NCBI RefSeq assembly: GCF_032854445.1
Contig: NC_088307.1
Location: forward strand, 17,310,017-17,374,016
Reading direction: 5' to 3'
DNA length: 64,000 bases
DNA from: Liolophura sinensis
Taxonomy: Eukaryota; Mollusca; Polyplacophora; Chitonida; Chitonidae
Shown here: piece after piece, positions 31,501-40,400 of the stretch
Layout of the letters: each line of letters starts with the position of its first letter
Numbering within the stretch: position 1 is the stretch's first letter
Position numbers and translations under genes: made by a program
The notes under the pieces: generated by a model
Databases searched by the model: none
The model's input: the letters and a program-made list of their open reading frames with translations, nothing else
Told to the model about the DNA's origin: nothing

Positions 31501-34383
31501 TCAGCGCTGTTCCGTTGTTCCCAGTAGGTCATGGAAATCCTGGTGTTTCCTGTTTTGTAATTATAGTACTTGATTGAGGCTTGTTACATGACTAGGTCGT
31601 TACTGCTACACCGTGTTACGAACCCCGTCTGAAAACATATATTTTTTTATTTGTCAGTGTCTGAGCTACATTTTTTTCTCTTTGCAAGTCATAGCCTGCA
31701 TTGTAATTCAGCCGAGCGTTCTCCAGTCTCCAGTCAGGAGTTCATTGTCATTGTACATAGGTTATACATTCTGGAAATATGTATCTGTGTTGAAACCATC
31801 AAACCATCCACAATTTTCCTTTTACGTTGTAAGCAGTCATTCATTCAAATCCACTTTTGAGCAATCATTTATTCAAGTTCATGTGTAAGCAGTCATTTAC
31901 TCAAGTCCATCTGAGAGCAGTCACATTTACTGTCATTGACGGTAAAGGATTTTGCTGAGTTTGGGGATATCGGCTTTCACACCTGTTACATTCGGGGGTT
32001 CAGAATGAAGACAAGTCCAGATGAACAGTGGAGGTGCTTTACTGGCTAGAACTGGCTAACCGTCATGCGGTAGCATACAGCAAACTCGATGTAATAGTGC
32101 GCATGCACGTGACCATATAACCTAACAACGCTGTTCGACATTCGTCATTTGTACTCCATTTTGTATATAGAGCACTTTGTGAGCTTGTTTCGTCAATAGG
32201 TATTTTTTTTGAGATGTCATTTTGGAGTTTGTGTCGCTCATTGTCTCTTTGTGCGATTACGTACATTTCATTCTAGTTTACCCTGAAAGTGACTTTGTGT
32301 ATATTTCCGAGGAAACCTACATCGACCGCTCGGCATCACGGACGCGTCTGTTAACCTGTCCGCCATGAGAAGTTACACTTGGGGAATAAACCACGTATCG
32401 GACTATTATCTGTAGATTGAGGAATTCATTTTAACTGTCGGATTCCATATTTACTTGGACTGACTCGTCTTTGGAAGCTTGAATATTCCATCCGGATTTG
32501 GACGCTGTCAGATCTTGCGTGAGACCCATCGCTGATCTGAGAGTTAAACAAGCCAGATGTTTCACATCTTTACTCTCCGTTAGTGGTACCCTGACAACCG
32601 TTTCTTACAGTGTCAAGCTAAATCTCTCCTCATTCTTTACTTTAGTGCTATGAGGAAAAAATAGTGCAAGAGAAGCTTCGTACATAGCTGGTTCAACACT
32701 GCTACGTTGTTTCTTACACTATCAAGCAGAACCGAATTTCCTTACTGTTAGCTAACAGTGAAAATCTACATTTCGTAAGCTCGGTGAAGTTGGCACAAGA
32801 TCCCAACACAACGTTCAACGCCATATTAGCCAGAATGCAACTTGTGCAGCTGCTAATATGGAGTTGAATGTTGTGTTGAAATCTTGTGCCAACTTCACTG
32901 ACCTCATGTAGCACATGATACAAGCTTCTTGCATGACTGGTTTAACAGTGTTACATTGTTCCTTACATTGTCAAGCAACATCGGATTTCCTTTCTCTCAG
33001 CTAAAAATGAAACTACAGTACAATACAGAAGCTAAGTACATGACTGGTTCAACAGTCTTACATTGTCCCTTACATTATCAAGCAAAATCGAATTTCCTTT
33101 CTCTCAGCTAAAAGTAAAAATACAGTAAAAGACAGAAGACGCGTGCACGACAGGTTCAACTCCGTTACATTGTTCCTTACACTGTCAAGCAAAACTGGAT
33201 TTCCTTTCTAGGAGCTAACAGTGAAAATATACATGTAGTACAAGACAGGCTTCTTGCATGACTGGTTTCACAGTGTTACATTGTTCCTTACACTGTCAAG
33301 CAAAACCGGATTTCCTTTCTCTCAACAGTAAAAATACAGTACAAGACAGAAGCTTTTTGCTTGACTGGTTCAGCTCAGTTACATTGTTCCTTACACTGTC
33401 ACTTACACTTTCAAGCAAAACTGATTTCCTTTCTAGCAGCTAACAGTGAAAATATACATGTAGTACAAGGCTTGGTACATGGCTAGTTCAACACTGTTAC
33501 ATTGTTCCTTACACTGTCAAGCAAAACCGGATTTCCTTTCTCACAACAGCGAAAATTTAGTACAAGACAGAAGCTTCCTGCATCATTGGTTCATCACTGT
33601 TACATTCTTAAAAGTACAGCTAGTCCTTGTTAACCTGAAGATGATACTTTCTTTTCTGTCTGTGGACATAGTCAATACAAATCTTGAAAGAGTTTTTATC
33701 CGGTTGACTCAATAACATTTGTCACCCAATATGTTCTCCTTGCTTTCTGTTTACTCCTTTTCTCTATGGCAAATTGTCTGATTTCTCCTTTTTTCAGAAA
33801 ATAAGCTTCCCTTTAACTGTCGTTGCCACTGTGTCAACCTTAACAGACCTGAGGACATTAATTAATTTTAACGTAATTGCAAGTTTTAAGAGGCCAGTGT
33901 TTTGGTGGAACGTTAGTTGATGTTTGTACTGTAGATAGTATCTTTAATTGAAATGGATGTACACACTTCTATGAGTTTTCCTTATTAGAACTACTGCGCA
34001 CATTCATTTTGTGGTTGAAAGCATTGGCCAAAAGTTTTATAATGTGGCTGCTGACGTGAAATCGTTCAGCAAGAATAATTTGAATGAGGATATCTCCACA
34101 CACTCTATACATGTTTGCGTGTCTAGCCGAAAAAGAAATAAATATGTTTCCATCCACGTGGAAAGATTCAGTAATTCAGACTGAATATAGCTTTTTGACG
34201 TATACTGTGATCAGCCATATGCTTTACTGAGTACACAAGTTTAGAAGACTGAAATTATAATGTTAAGCAAGCCGCTAATATCAAGTTCAAGTCGACAGTA
34301 ATACACTGTATGTTCATAGAATCTACTCACGCCGTCACACCAACAGCCAGAAAGGCCCCCAGAATGCACAGGACTGTCGCCAT
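17271..34383 (-). CDS. Secreted multi-module EF-hand gene (signal exon + three modules), 3' end unresolved
   Basis: Exons in transcript order: 34331-34383 (signal), 29918-30042, one lost in the N gap, 28651 to at least 28685, 27885-27970, 26071-26195, 24826-24990, 24299-24345, 23257-23342, 21762-21883, 17540-17707 and 17271-17316. The signal peptide is MATVLCILGAFLAVGVTA. Exon lengths and phases match gene A2. I join the three modules for two reasons. No signal exon was found before modules 2 or 3. And the exons after modules 1 and 2 appear to end in TAA only because a phase-2 donor begins GTAA (GTAAGT at 27879-27884, GTAAAT at 23251-23256). If unspliced there, each would make a protein of one module with a His-rich tail. 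The alternative is three separate genes. Module 3 carries frame lesions and no terminal exon was found, so its end may be dead. EF-hand calcium binding is family knowledge; secretion is inferred from the signal peptide. Confidence 0.65.
17708..18139. other. Minus-strand intron between 17707 and 21762, left part
   Basis: AT-rich, nothing recognised. The rest of this intron is taken up by nested mobile elements. Confidence 0.5.
18240..21583. mobile_element. 3.3-kb element with 454-bp direct terminal repeats and terminal inverted repeats
   Basis: Direct repeats 18240-18693 and 21131-21583 differ at only about three positions. Each starts GGACACAGACCCCCATT and ends in its inverse (AATGGGGG[CT]CTGTGGCC). 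Only the outermost ends are flanked by the same 4 bp, ACAT (18236-18239 and 21584-21587), so the whole unit inserted at once. The 2.4-kb interior shows no recognisable transposase, polymerase or capsid-type coding. It could be a composite DNA element, with two short transposons carrying a cargo, or an LTR-like element without genes. The 17-bp inverted ends and the lack of TG...CA ends or a clear purine tract favour the first. Near-identical repeats suggest recent arrival. Confidence 0.65.
18694..21130. other. Interior of the 3.3-kb element
   Basis: CpG-poor sequence with short homopolymer tracts (C-rich near 19961-19979, G-rich near 20441-20450). Only short, unrelated open frames were seen. 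Confidence 0.5.
21870..22215 (-). repeat. Tandem repeat built from a splice-acceptor region
   Basis: About six diverged units of 50-60 bp run back from the loop-1 exon acceptor of module 3. On the minus strand several repeat the acceptor itself (TATTTCCAG followed by TTTAAC; GTTTTCCAG; GTTTTCAG). Confidence 0.6.
22440..22609. repeat. Large palindrome with a TA microsatellite core
   Basis: Arms of about 42-46 bp (start ACAGCGATGTGAAAAATTTG, end in its inverse) flank roughly 88 bp of TA repeat. It could form a hairpin or cruciform. Confidence 0.8.
22610..23252. other. Intron sequence below the module 2 linker exon
   Basis: No exon, in particular no signal-peptide exon, was found on the minus strand. 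No clear polyadenylation signal (TTTATT on the plus strand) follows the apparent stop at 23253. Confidence 0.45.
23257..26195 (-). CDS. Minus-strand gene, module 2 (intact)
   Basis: Exons are 26071-26195, 24826-24990, 24299-24345 and 23257-23342 (125, 165, 47 and 86 nt), all GT-AG and in frame. Loops are DRNHDGLLSTNE, DFNGDSRIQRNE, DHNNDSMLEDSD and DINGDSLVEKQE; loop 3 lacks the usual Gly at position 6. The linker has HGHVHPEHNPHACEQLD and ends GG before GTAAAT. Read as a terminal exon instead, it would stop at TAA (23253-23255). If spliced from module 1, the join makes a Trp codon (TG|G) and runs on into QITVDSYNETAE. Confidence 0.82.
23390..23655 (+). repeat. Dispersed repeat family D1, copy 1
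   Basis: Shares GATGAATATACA, CAAAGAGAA and related blocks, in order, with 45215-45625. It lies in a minus-strand intron. Confidence 0.5.
23755..24125 (+). repeat. Dispersed repeat family D2, copy 1
   Basis: About 340 bp aligned with 39495-39800, sharing blocks such as CCGATCACCT / TCGATCACCT and AGACGCCCATG. The open frame inside is not conserved as protein. Confidence 0.5.
25258..25480 (+). repeat. Dispersed repeat family D1, copy 2
   Basis: Contains ACATTCGTATGCCAG and AACTAAGAAAGTATA in the same order as the other D1 copies. Confidence 0.5.
25492..25664 (-). mobile_element. SINE family A, minus orientation
   Basis: Shows CACGCCGTACTCAAGAATAT and the GACGGCGGCCAGCATTACGG core. The tRNA-like head is decayed. 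Confidence 0.6.
25730..25984 (+). mobile_element. SINE family A, diverged full-length copy
   Basis: Runs from GAGGGGCCTCCGTCGCCGAG to ACACCAATCAAATC, facing the previous copy. Confidence 0.65.
27041..27315 (-). mobile_element. SINE family A, full length with target duplication
   Basis: Flanked by the duplicated site TAGCTACGTG (27031-27040 and 27316-27325). Contains the tRNA-derived head at its right end (GAGCCACGGAGGCC on the plus strand). Inserted in the intron between modules 1 and 2 of the minus-strand gene. Confidence 0.85.
27490..27648 (+). mobile_element. SINE family A, 3' fragment
   Basis: From the GGCAACCTCGGCGGAT core to an AATAAATAAATA tail. Confidence 0.6.
27885..30042 (-). CDS. 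Minus-strand gene, module 1 (one exon missing in gap)
   Basis: The loop-1 exon 29918-30042 (125 nt) holds DRNRDGFLSTNE and ends KFDFN plus G, the start of loop 2. Its acceptor is TCTTCAAG, an AAG rather than the usual CAG or TAG. The 165-nt exon that should follow is not in the flanking sequence and must lie in the N run. The loop-4 exon is cut by the gap (28651-28685, VEKEEFVDFWVT). The linker exon 27885-27970 (86 nt) encodes a His-rich segment with HGHVHPAHNPKACEHVH and ends TG before GTAAGT. Without splicing the next codon would be TAA. Confidence 0.75.
28138..28260 (-). mobile_element. Short MITE, minus orientation
   Basis: Starts TACAGAGAGTAAATCAG and contains TGAAATACGGCCTCTTGTCA, matching the reverse of the copy at 46046. 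Termini are eroded. Confidence 0.55.
28387..28564 (-). mobile_element. SINE family A, internally deleted
   Basis: Tail TTTATTTATTTATTCGATTG and head CGGCCACGGAAGCCC are present; part of the middle is missing. Confidence 0.6.
28686..28885. other. Assembly gap (200 N)
   Basis: The gap starts inside the loop-4 exon of module 1 and ends at the start of a SINE B. A 165-nt exon is expected within it, so its true length may differ from the 200 shown. Confidence 0.95.
28886..29160 (+). mobile_element. SINE family B, head lost in gap
   Basis: Matches the complete copy at 47433 from TTAAAAGAG onward, ending in CACTCACTCAC. The conserved open frame inside it is a property of the SINE, not a gene. Confidence 0.7.
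29470..29620 (+). mobile_element. SINE family A, 3' fragment
   Basis: GTGGGAAGGTCTTTAGCAAC to CACCAATCAAATAAATAAAC. Confidence 0.65.
30220..31394 (+). mobile_element. Mariner-like DNA transposon, defective
   Basis: Ends CAGGGTGCCCC and GGGGTCACTCCG are imperfect inverted repeats, each bordered by TA, the mariner target. The interior encodes decayed pieces of a Tc1/mariner-type transposase. A helix-turn-helix part near 30440-30560 reads SVRKRSQSLGISRETCRRV. A catalytic part near 30950-31240 includes FWFQQNGASYHTS, like the family's QQDGAPxHT segment. Pieces of the FLWGYLKD-type motif follow in another frame near 31090-31120, and TITELK-like sequence after it. The frame is broken several times. 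It lies in intron 1 of the minus-strand gene. Confidence 0.8.
31984..32596 (+). mobile_element. Possible solo LTR (fossil)
   Basis: About 610 bp begins TGTTACATTCGGGG and ends CTGACA, with an AATAAA in GGGGAATAAACC. It interrupts the 105-bp tandem repeat. No internal region, primer site or matching partner LTR is present. A clear target duplication was not seen, and the left border is uncertain because the host repeat itself contains TGTTACATT. If real, it is a lone, old LTR-retroelement remnant. Confidence 0.3.
32784..32898. repeat. 115-bp hairpin inside the 105-bp array
   Basis: Arms of about 47 bp (GTGAAGTTGGCACAAGATC against its inverse) surround a short loop. Confidence 0.75.
33621..34330. 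other. Intron 1 of the minus-strand gene, right end
   Basis: No repeat or exon recognised between the tandem array and the signal exon. Confidence 0.5.
34331..34383 (-). CDS. Signal-peptide exon of the minus-strand gene
   Basis: 53 nt, ATG at 34381-34383, donor GTGAGT. It encodes MATVLCILGAFLAVGVT plus two bases of the next codon. The phase fits the first base of all three loop-1 exons downstream on this strand. Confidence 0.8.
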
Positions 34384-35070
34384 TATTCCAGTCAAGATGA
34401 GTCCACCATAGACGCAGGAATACCATCTGTCAAGGCTTTCACCGATAACCCTGTTGTACTAGTATACAATGTCCGCAATGTAAAACTGTTATCAGTATAC
34501 GCTGAACATATACCAGATATACATGTTAAATTTGATAAGTTAGGTACCATCCTTTCTTGCATTTATGCGTGGACTGGCAAAATAAATTTACTATTTTGAA
34601 GCAAAGTTAGGAAATAAATAGAATGTTCCCGAAATTGAAGTGTGCTTGTTCACTAAAACAGCAGTGGGCGTCAAGCATTAGTTCGTGATTCATTACGAAA
34701 TGTGGACCCAATTGCAGGAGAATATGATAGACAATTTCACATACATACAGTTTCTAATGTTCGTCTGCATCACTAGTCGAATATTTGTTTTGTTGTTTTT
34801 TAGTGTTTATTTGCTCACTCAGTAAGGACAAATATTCAGGAAAGTGAAAAAGCAGTGGAATACGGAAATCTGACGACATCGCACTTTAACCGGCACTAAC
34901 CAGAAAGATATACATATTAAAACATTTTCCTAAAATGGGCAGGAAAAATGGCGTAGGCCACCCTCGATATGGTGTGGTTGGGGTCATGGCTGATAACTGT
35001 ACTTTCCGTTATCTTTTAGTTTTTAAGCGCAGATGTTATTGGGTGCCCTAAGTGGGAAGATCGCTTCAAA
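34384..35070. promoter_or_regulatory. Divergent promoter region between the two large EF-hand genes
   Basis: 687 bp separate the minus-strand start codon (34383) from the plus-strand start codon (35071). Both 5' UTRs and promoters should lie here. I saw no convincing TATA box on either strand at a suitable distance. Confidence 0.55.
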
Positions 35071-37477
35071 ATGTACTCTTGTATCTTGCTTTTATCCGCC
35101 TTTGTTGGGATTCTGTGGTAGGTTCCGTGCTTAGTTTTCCATACGCTTGCAACCTTTTAAATTATGGTAACAGAGAACATAACACGCTGGTGGAACATCA
35201 CCTTACTGTCCCATTTTTCCAATGACCCATTCCTCACATCACCTCAACTGAAGCATCGACCTCTTGCTCCGTTTGACCATCTTTATATCGCCTCATCGCT
35301 CCCTTACTCCCTTTCCCTGTCTTTTCTACACCTCACCGTCCTATCGTTTCATTGCTTCAATCGCTCCACTGAACCTTGCACCTATTTTGCTATCTCTCCA
35401 TCTCTGTATCGCTCCCTCACTCAATCTTTCCATCGCTCCTTTCATCCCATCGACTTATGGATCCATCTCACCAATGCTTCCCCGCTTCCGAGCTCTATCG
35501 CCCCATTACCTCATCGCTCCAATGTCAAGACACTTCAGTGCCACATCAATCCTCTCCCCCGCGCTGAATCTATCTTCCCATCGCTCTTCCCGTCACCCCA
35601 TCGACATATGGATCCATCAGCCCATTGCTCCCATGTCCCATTGCCCATCTCTCCATCGCCTCATCAATCATCTCCCGCGCTGATCCTATCCCCTCCCCCC
35701 ACATCACTCCGTCGTTTCATGTTTTCATGTTTTCATGTTGAATCATATGACGCGAGCTTATTGGACATAGATTATTGCGAGACCAATTTAAGCTGATCGC
35801 CAACCACCTTTTTATACAACAATGATCCACCAATTTCAGCGCACTGGCGCCAACAGCGCCCTCTGTAGACCTCTTGGTGCAGAGGATGTTTCACCAAGGG
35901 GACACAAACAAGGATGGTATTTACACTAAGGCAGAGGCTTGGGCAAAGTTGCTGACAATGGATATGGATGGTAGGTTGTACATCTCTATAATCAGGGCAA
36001 GTTTACTGTTCAACAAATTATTCTCTGTCATATAATTTTGTTTCTCTTGCATGTCATATTTTATGTATAGGACATAAAGATGAATCGGTTGCAGTGGCGT
36101 AGTGGATAGAACGTCTGTGGGGAGAGGTTCAATCCTGAGTCGTGGCATAGATAAAATTTTAATATCGGTAATTTTCGCACTACCTCTCTTGGCGCTCAAA
36201 GGAGGAGGAATGGACAAAGAACTGGTCAATAGCGTTCGAGTGAAGCAGCACTGTAAAGATGTCCGGCCTGCTACAAGGAGCCATCGTCGTGTTATGAGCG
36301 AAATAATGTTAAAAGCTTGATCAATCAGAAAATAGTTGTCTGTTTCGCAAAAGTCGATCAGTTTCATAATGATTGATGTACTGACTGGTTTGTTTACTCA
36401 TTGTTGCTCAACGTCGTAATCAAGATTTGTATGAGGTGAGGCTGAGGGTAAACCCCTGACCTTTGGTAAATTACTGACGAACATTACCACATGTGACATA
36501 CAGATTTGTACCATTTGTATATTTGTTGAAAATAAAGTCTTCTCAGAACATAAAACGTCTTACACGGCTACGAGTGTACCGCATTTCTACAGGCACATTA
36601 ATACTTACCATGTATACACATGTCTGTGTGGTTAGGCTTTATATCTGTACCAAATTCTATAGGTTTGGTGCGCATCTCGTCTTAGTAAGTATAGGGAAGA
36701 AAGCGTGTGTAGACAACATATGTATTTTGTAACATTATAACATCGTTTACTGTACGATAAAAATGTTTACCATATGGCAGTTACACCACTTAATCTATCC
36801 CCACGATGATATAAAGATGGTTTCATCCTTCACACTTTTGGGAGGTTTTTTGTGTGTGTGTTTTTTTCTTGGTCATTCTGTTTCTCTTGTTCAACGTTTA
36901 TTGCACGACAATGGTGTTTACAAGGTACAATGATATGATCTTTTACACCCTCGTGATATTTATTATCACGATTGTCCCTACCAGGTAACAGTAAGATTAG
37001 CCTTGACGAGTACATTGCCCGCTGGAACGCTGAAGCTCCAAACATGAGAACTGTGGCAGCTGGTATCTTTCGTAATCTCGACTCCGACCGAAGTGGGTTT
37101 ATAGAACAAGACGACGTCAACCGGGCTTATGTTGTAATCGACGTGGACTGTGAGCATGCGCCCTGTTACTCATATATACACCCATAAACCTTTTACTGTC
37201 TTAGAGTTAACATAGTTTTGAGTCCTGCATAAAAAAAGAACCCTATAAATTGAACAAATGAATTGCTAAATACAGTCCTTCCTTATCATCCTAATAACAG
37301 GAAGATAGTACCATTCAAAGATGATTTGCTCATTAACATAAATAATGGAAATTAAACACTAAAAGAACAATATGTGAAACTTGAAGAGGTATAGTCATTT
37401 TCTTTTTATTTCGACATTTCCCTTGTTTAGCAAACGGACAAGTGTCGAGCAGCGAGTTTGTCACATACTTCAAAAGG
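35071..37477 (+). CDS. Large EF-hand gene, signal exon and module 1
   Basis: Exons 35071-35117, 35840-35970, 36985-37149 and 37431-37477 (47, 131, 165, 47 nt). Loops are DTNKDGIYTKAE, DMDGNSKISLDE, DSDRSGFIEQDD and DVDSNGQVSSSE. The 131-nt loop-1 exon equals that of A2. The start at 35071 is chosen because it begins a signal peptide directly before a good donor (GTAGGT) of matching phase. Confidence 0.88.
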
Positions 37478-40400
37478 GTAAGCATATCTTTAATACACAT
37501 GGCACAGAAAAATTTGTATAATTCAGGCAGAAAAATACTGTATTGCCCACCGAGACAAATGTACTGCGTGATAAAGACGTATTCTGGGCAATATTCTTCC
37601 GTGGTTTGTTGACCGATAATCCTGTTTTCCTGTAGTAATGAACACCTTTCTGTTGTTTGCTAGTTAATGTGTGTTTTAACAGCGTTTCAGTGGCGAGAAA
37701 TGTGTTCGTAAATTACCGCCGAGCAGTTAATATGATGGCGCAATGATTTTTCACTTGATAATTGTGTTAACTGCATGAATCACACTACCTTTTAGACCGC
37801 TTCGGTGGTGTAATGGTATATATAGACTTTATAAATGGTACTTGCTGCTTCCTCGCTTGTCGCTCATCAGTGAGAGGTTAGGGCAAGGAAACATGACTGG
37901 TTGGTCCGGTGTCAGTATAACGTGACTGGGTGGGGTGTCACGTCAGATGTCTTCGGCATGATACTTCAGTGGTGGCAGCACATAACACGCTGGTGGAACA
38001 TCATATCTTATGACTCCTCGTCGTCATATGACTGAAACATTGTCAAGTGCGTTAAACCCCAAGCATACCTACATACATACATTACCTTTCATATATTTGC
38101 TCACTTCATCTCCTAAACAAATGGAGGGGATAGTGCAACGACTGGTTGACCCGTATCAGTATAATGGCTCGGGCGGGGCGGCTTACTTGCCTTCGTTTAG
38201 TCATCTCAGTGAAGCAGCACTAGATAAAAGAGCGGTGGAAATCCGTCCTGCAACAAGGAGGTGATTACATACACCCTAAGGATTCCTTCGTCGTCATATG
38301 ACTGAAAAATTGTTGAGCACGACGTTAAACCCCGATCACTCACTCACTCACTCTCCTAACAAGGCTGAGAAGAGCTGTTAACTGTCATGTCAAGTGCACC
38401 TACACTAAAAATATAAAAGAAAGAAATTGTAAGCAAGTTTAAAGAAATCCAATTTTTTTTTTCGACTGATCAGGTAACCAATGATTCTACATAATCCTTG
38501 TTCTATTACAGATCTTATCATCTGCTACATCGCCAGAGTCATTCGTCGATACCAGGTAATGTCATAGCTTGCATTTGTTTTCTGATCTCTAATAACATAA
38601 GAGGGGCCTCCGTGGCTCAGTCGGTTAGCGCGCTAGCGCAGCGTAATGACCCAGGATTCGTTCACCAATGCGGTCGCTGTGAGTTCAGCTGTCAGTTCAG
38701 CTCATGGTGGCTTCCTCTCCGGCCGTACGTGGGAAGGTCTCCCAGCAACCTGCGAACGGTCGTGGGTTTCCCCCGGTTTTCCTCACACCATAATGCTAGC
38801 CGCCGTGGTATAAGTGAAATATTCTTGAGTACGGCGTTAAACACCAATCAAATAAATAAATAAAATAACATAAAAGATTGGTAGTATTTACTCTTACCTC
38901 CCCCCCCCCCCCCCCAAAAAAAAAAAAACCCGACTTAAGTCGCTTATACATATATGTGCGGGGCTTTTAGGGAAAATCCCACATAAGAATGCAGGCCATC
39001 AGTGTCTGAAAGCAAGTAACTCTGCACTGTACGGAGATATTTTCACTGTCTTGAAATGGATTCACCTCCACTGGGAGTTGCATAGCCGAGTTGTAAAGCA
39101 GAGATCTGAGTTTTCAACATGTAAAGCAACGCTTAAAAATCGGTAATCTTCGTACTTCCTTCTCTAACAACTAGATGAGGTGTTCAAAACGGTGTCAGTA
39201 TTCTGTGACAGGGTGTGGCGTCATGTCTGGTGTCTTCCGCATTGGGTTCCAGTGAGCCAGCACTGTGCATATGCCTGCAGTCTTGACACTTATTGATTCA
39301 AAGCCTAATGTGTCGAAGGACTGAAGTATATGTTCTACAATACTGGGACAAGGGTAATTTTACATTTTAGTTTCCCTCAAATTGATGTCAACAACGACGG
39401 AGTAATCAGCTTTGACGAGGAATGGGCCAGTGTAAAGCGCTATGACATTAATGGTAAGCAATAAGGGAGGTTTGAGATCGAAGTCCCACTGTAGCGAGTG
39501 ACTTGTCAAATCATATTGATATCAATTTATCGATCACCTGTCTCGCCGTGTTTCATAGGCACAAATGATACCTCTTTCTTTACAAACTTCAAAACTCACA
39601 TACGTTCAGCCCCTTAGTTCCCTCCGCCATTCGTCTATTTTAAATACCTTTACTTGTCACTTTCTCTCAGACGCCCATGTCATAGTAAATGCATTCAGAT
39701 TTAGTTGCCTAACATTTCTGATTGGTCACATGGTATAGTATGACTTTTTAACCTTGACGATAAATGAGTTCATACTCGAAATTGGGCAAAATAAACAGCT
39801 TGCACGTTGGAGTAATGAAAAGTTATGCACAGGGTGCCTAACTTCACCAGCTTGTAACATCTAAATATAAAGAAAAGAATCACTGCAAATCTGTATGTAT
39901 GTGTGTACAATTTCAGCAACAATATTGGTATTGTACACTGTTCATGTGAAAGTTATTCGCCAATGAAAGTTTAATCCACACATACATATTTCACAAAAAT
40001 GTTATTCTTTGTATTTCTGTTTTTCTTATGAAAAATAATATGGCTCTAAGGGGTTTCAGTATTCTCATTTAAATTAAATAATTAATAGACTATGACGTGG
40101 TCATGGAAATATGCCCGTCATGATAAATAGTTTAAGCCGTGTATAAATTTTGTGAGATCAACGGAAAACCGGGTCGGGTCCGCCTCGAAGTCGGGAGAAC
40201 TCAGGATCAAACCCCGGGTCGGGTCATACCAAATGGTACATTGCTGCTGCCTCGCTTTGCATTCAGCATTAAAAGCTTAGAGCAAGGAAACATGAACGGT
40301 TCGCCCGGTGTCAGTATAATGTGACTCAGTGGAATGTCATGTTTTGTGTGTTCGGAATGATACTTCAGTGGCGGTAGCACTTTGGCGGCATGGACTCAAG

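Larger units (their letters stand above)
31430..33620. repeat. About 105-bp tandem repeat, interrupted
   Basis: Units marked by TTACATTGTTCCTTACACTG and TCAAGCAAAACCGGATTTCC recur every 105-110 bp, clearest from 32930 to 33620 and more diverged before. About ten units lie in intron 1 of the minus-strand gene. Confidence 0.7.

Noticed and set aside
35164-35796. Open frame of 210 codons rich in Ser, Pro and His
   Set aside because: It is a pyrimidine-rich low-complexity tract inside intron 1, with no homology, no exon signals and overlapping open frames in other phases.
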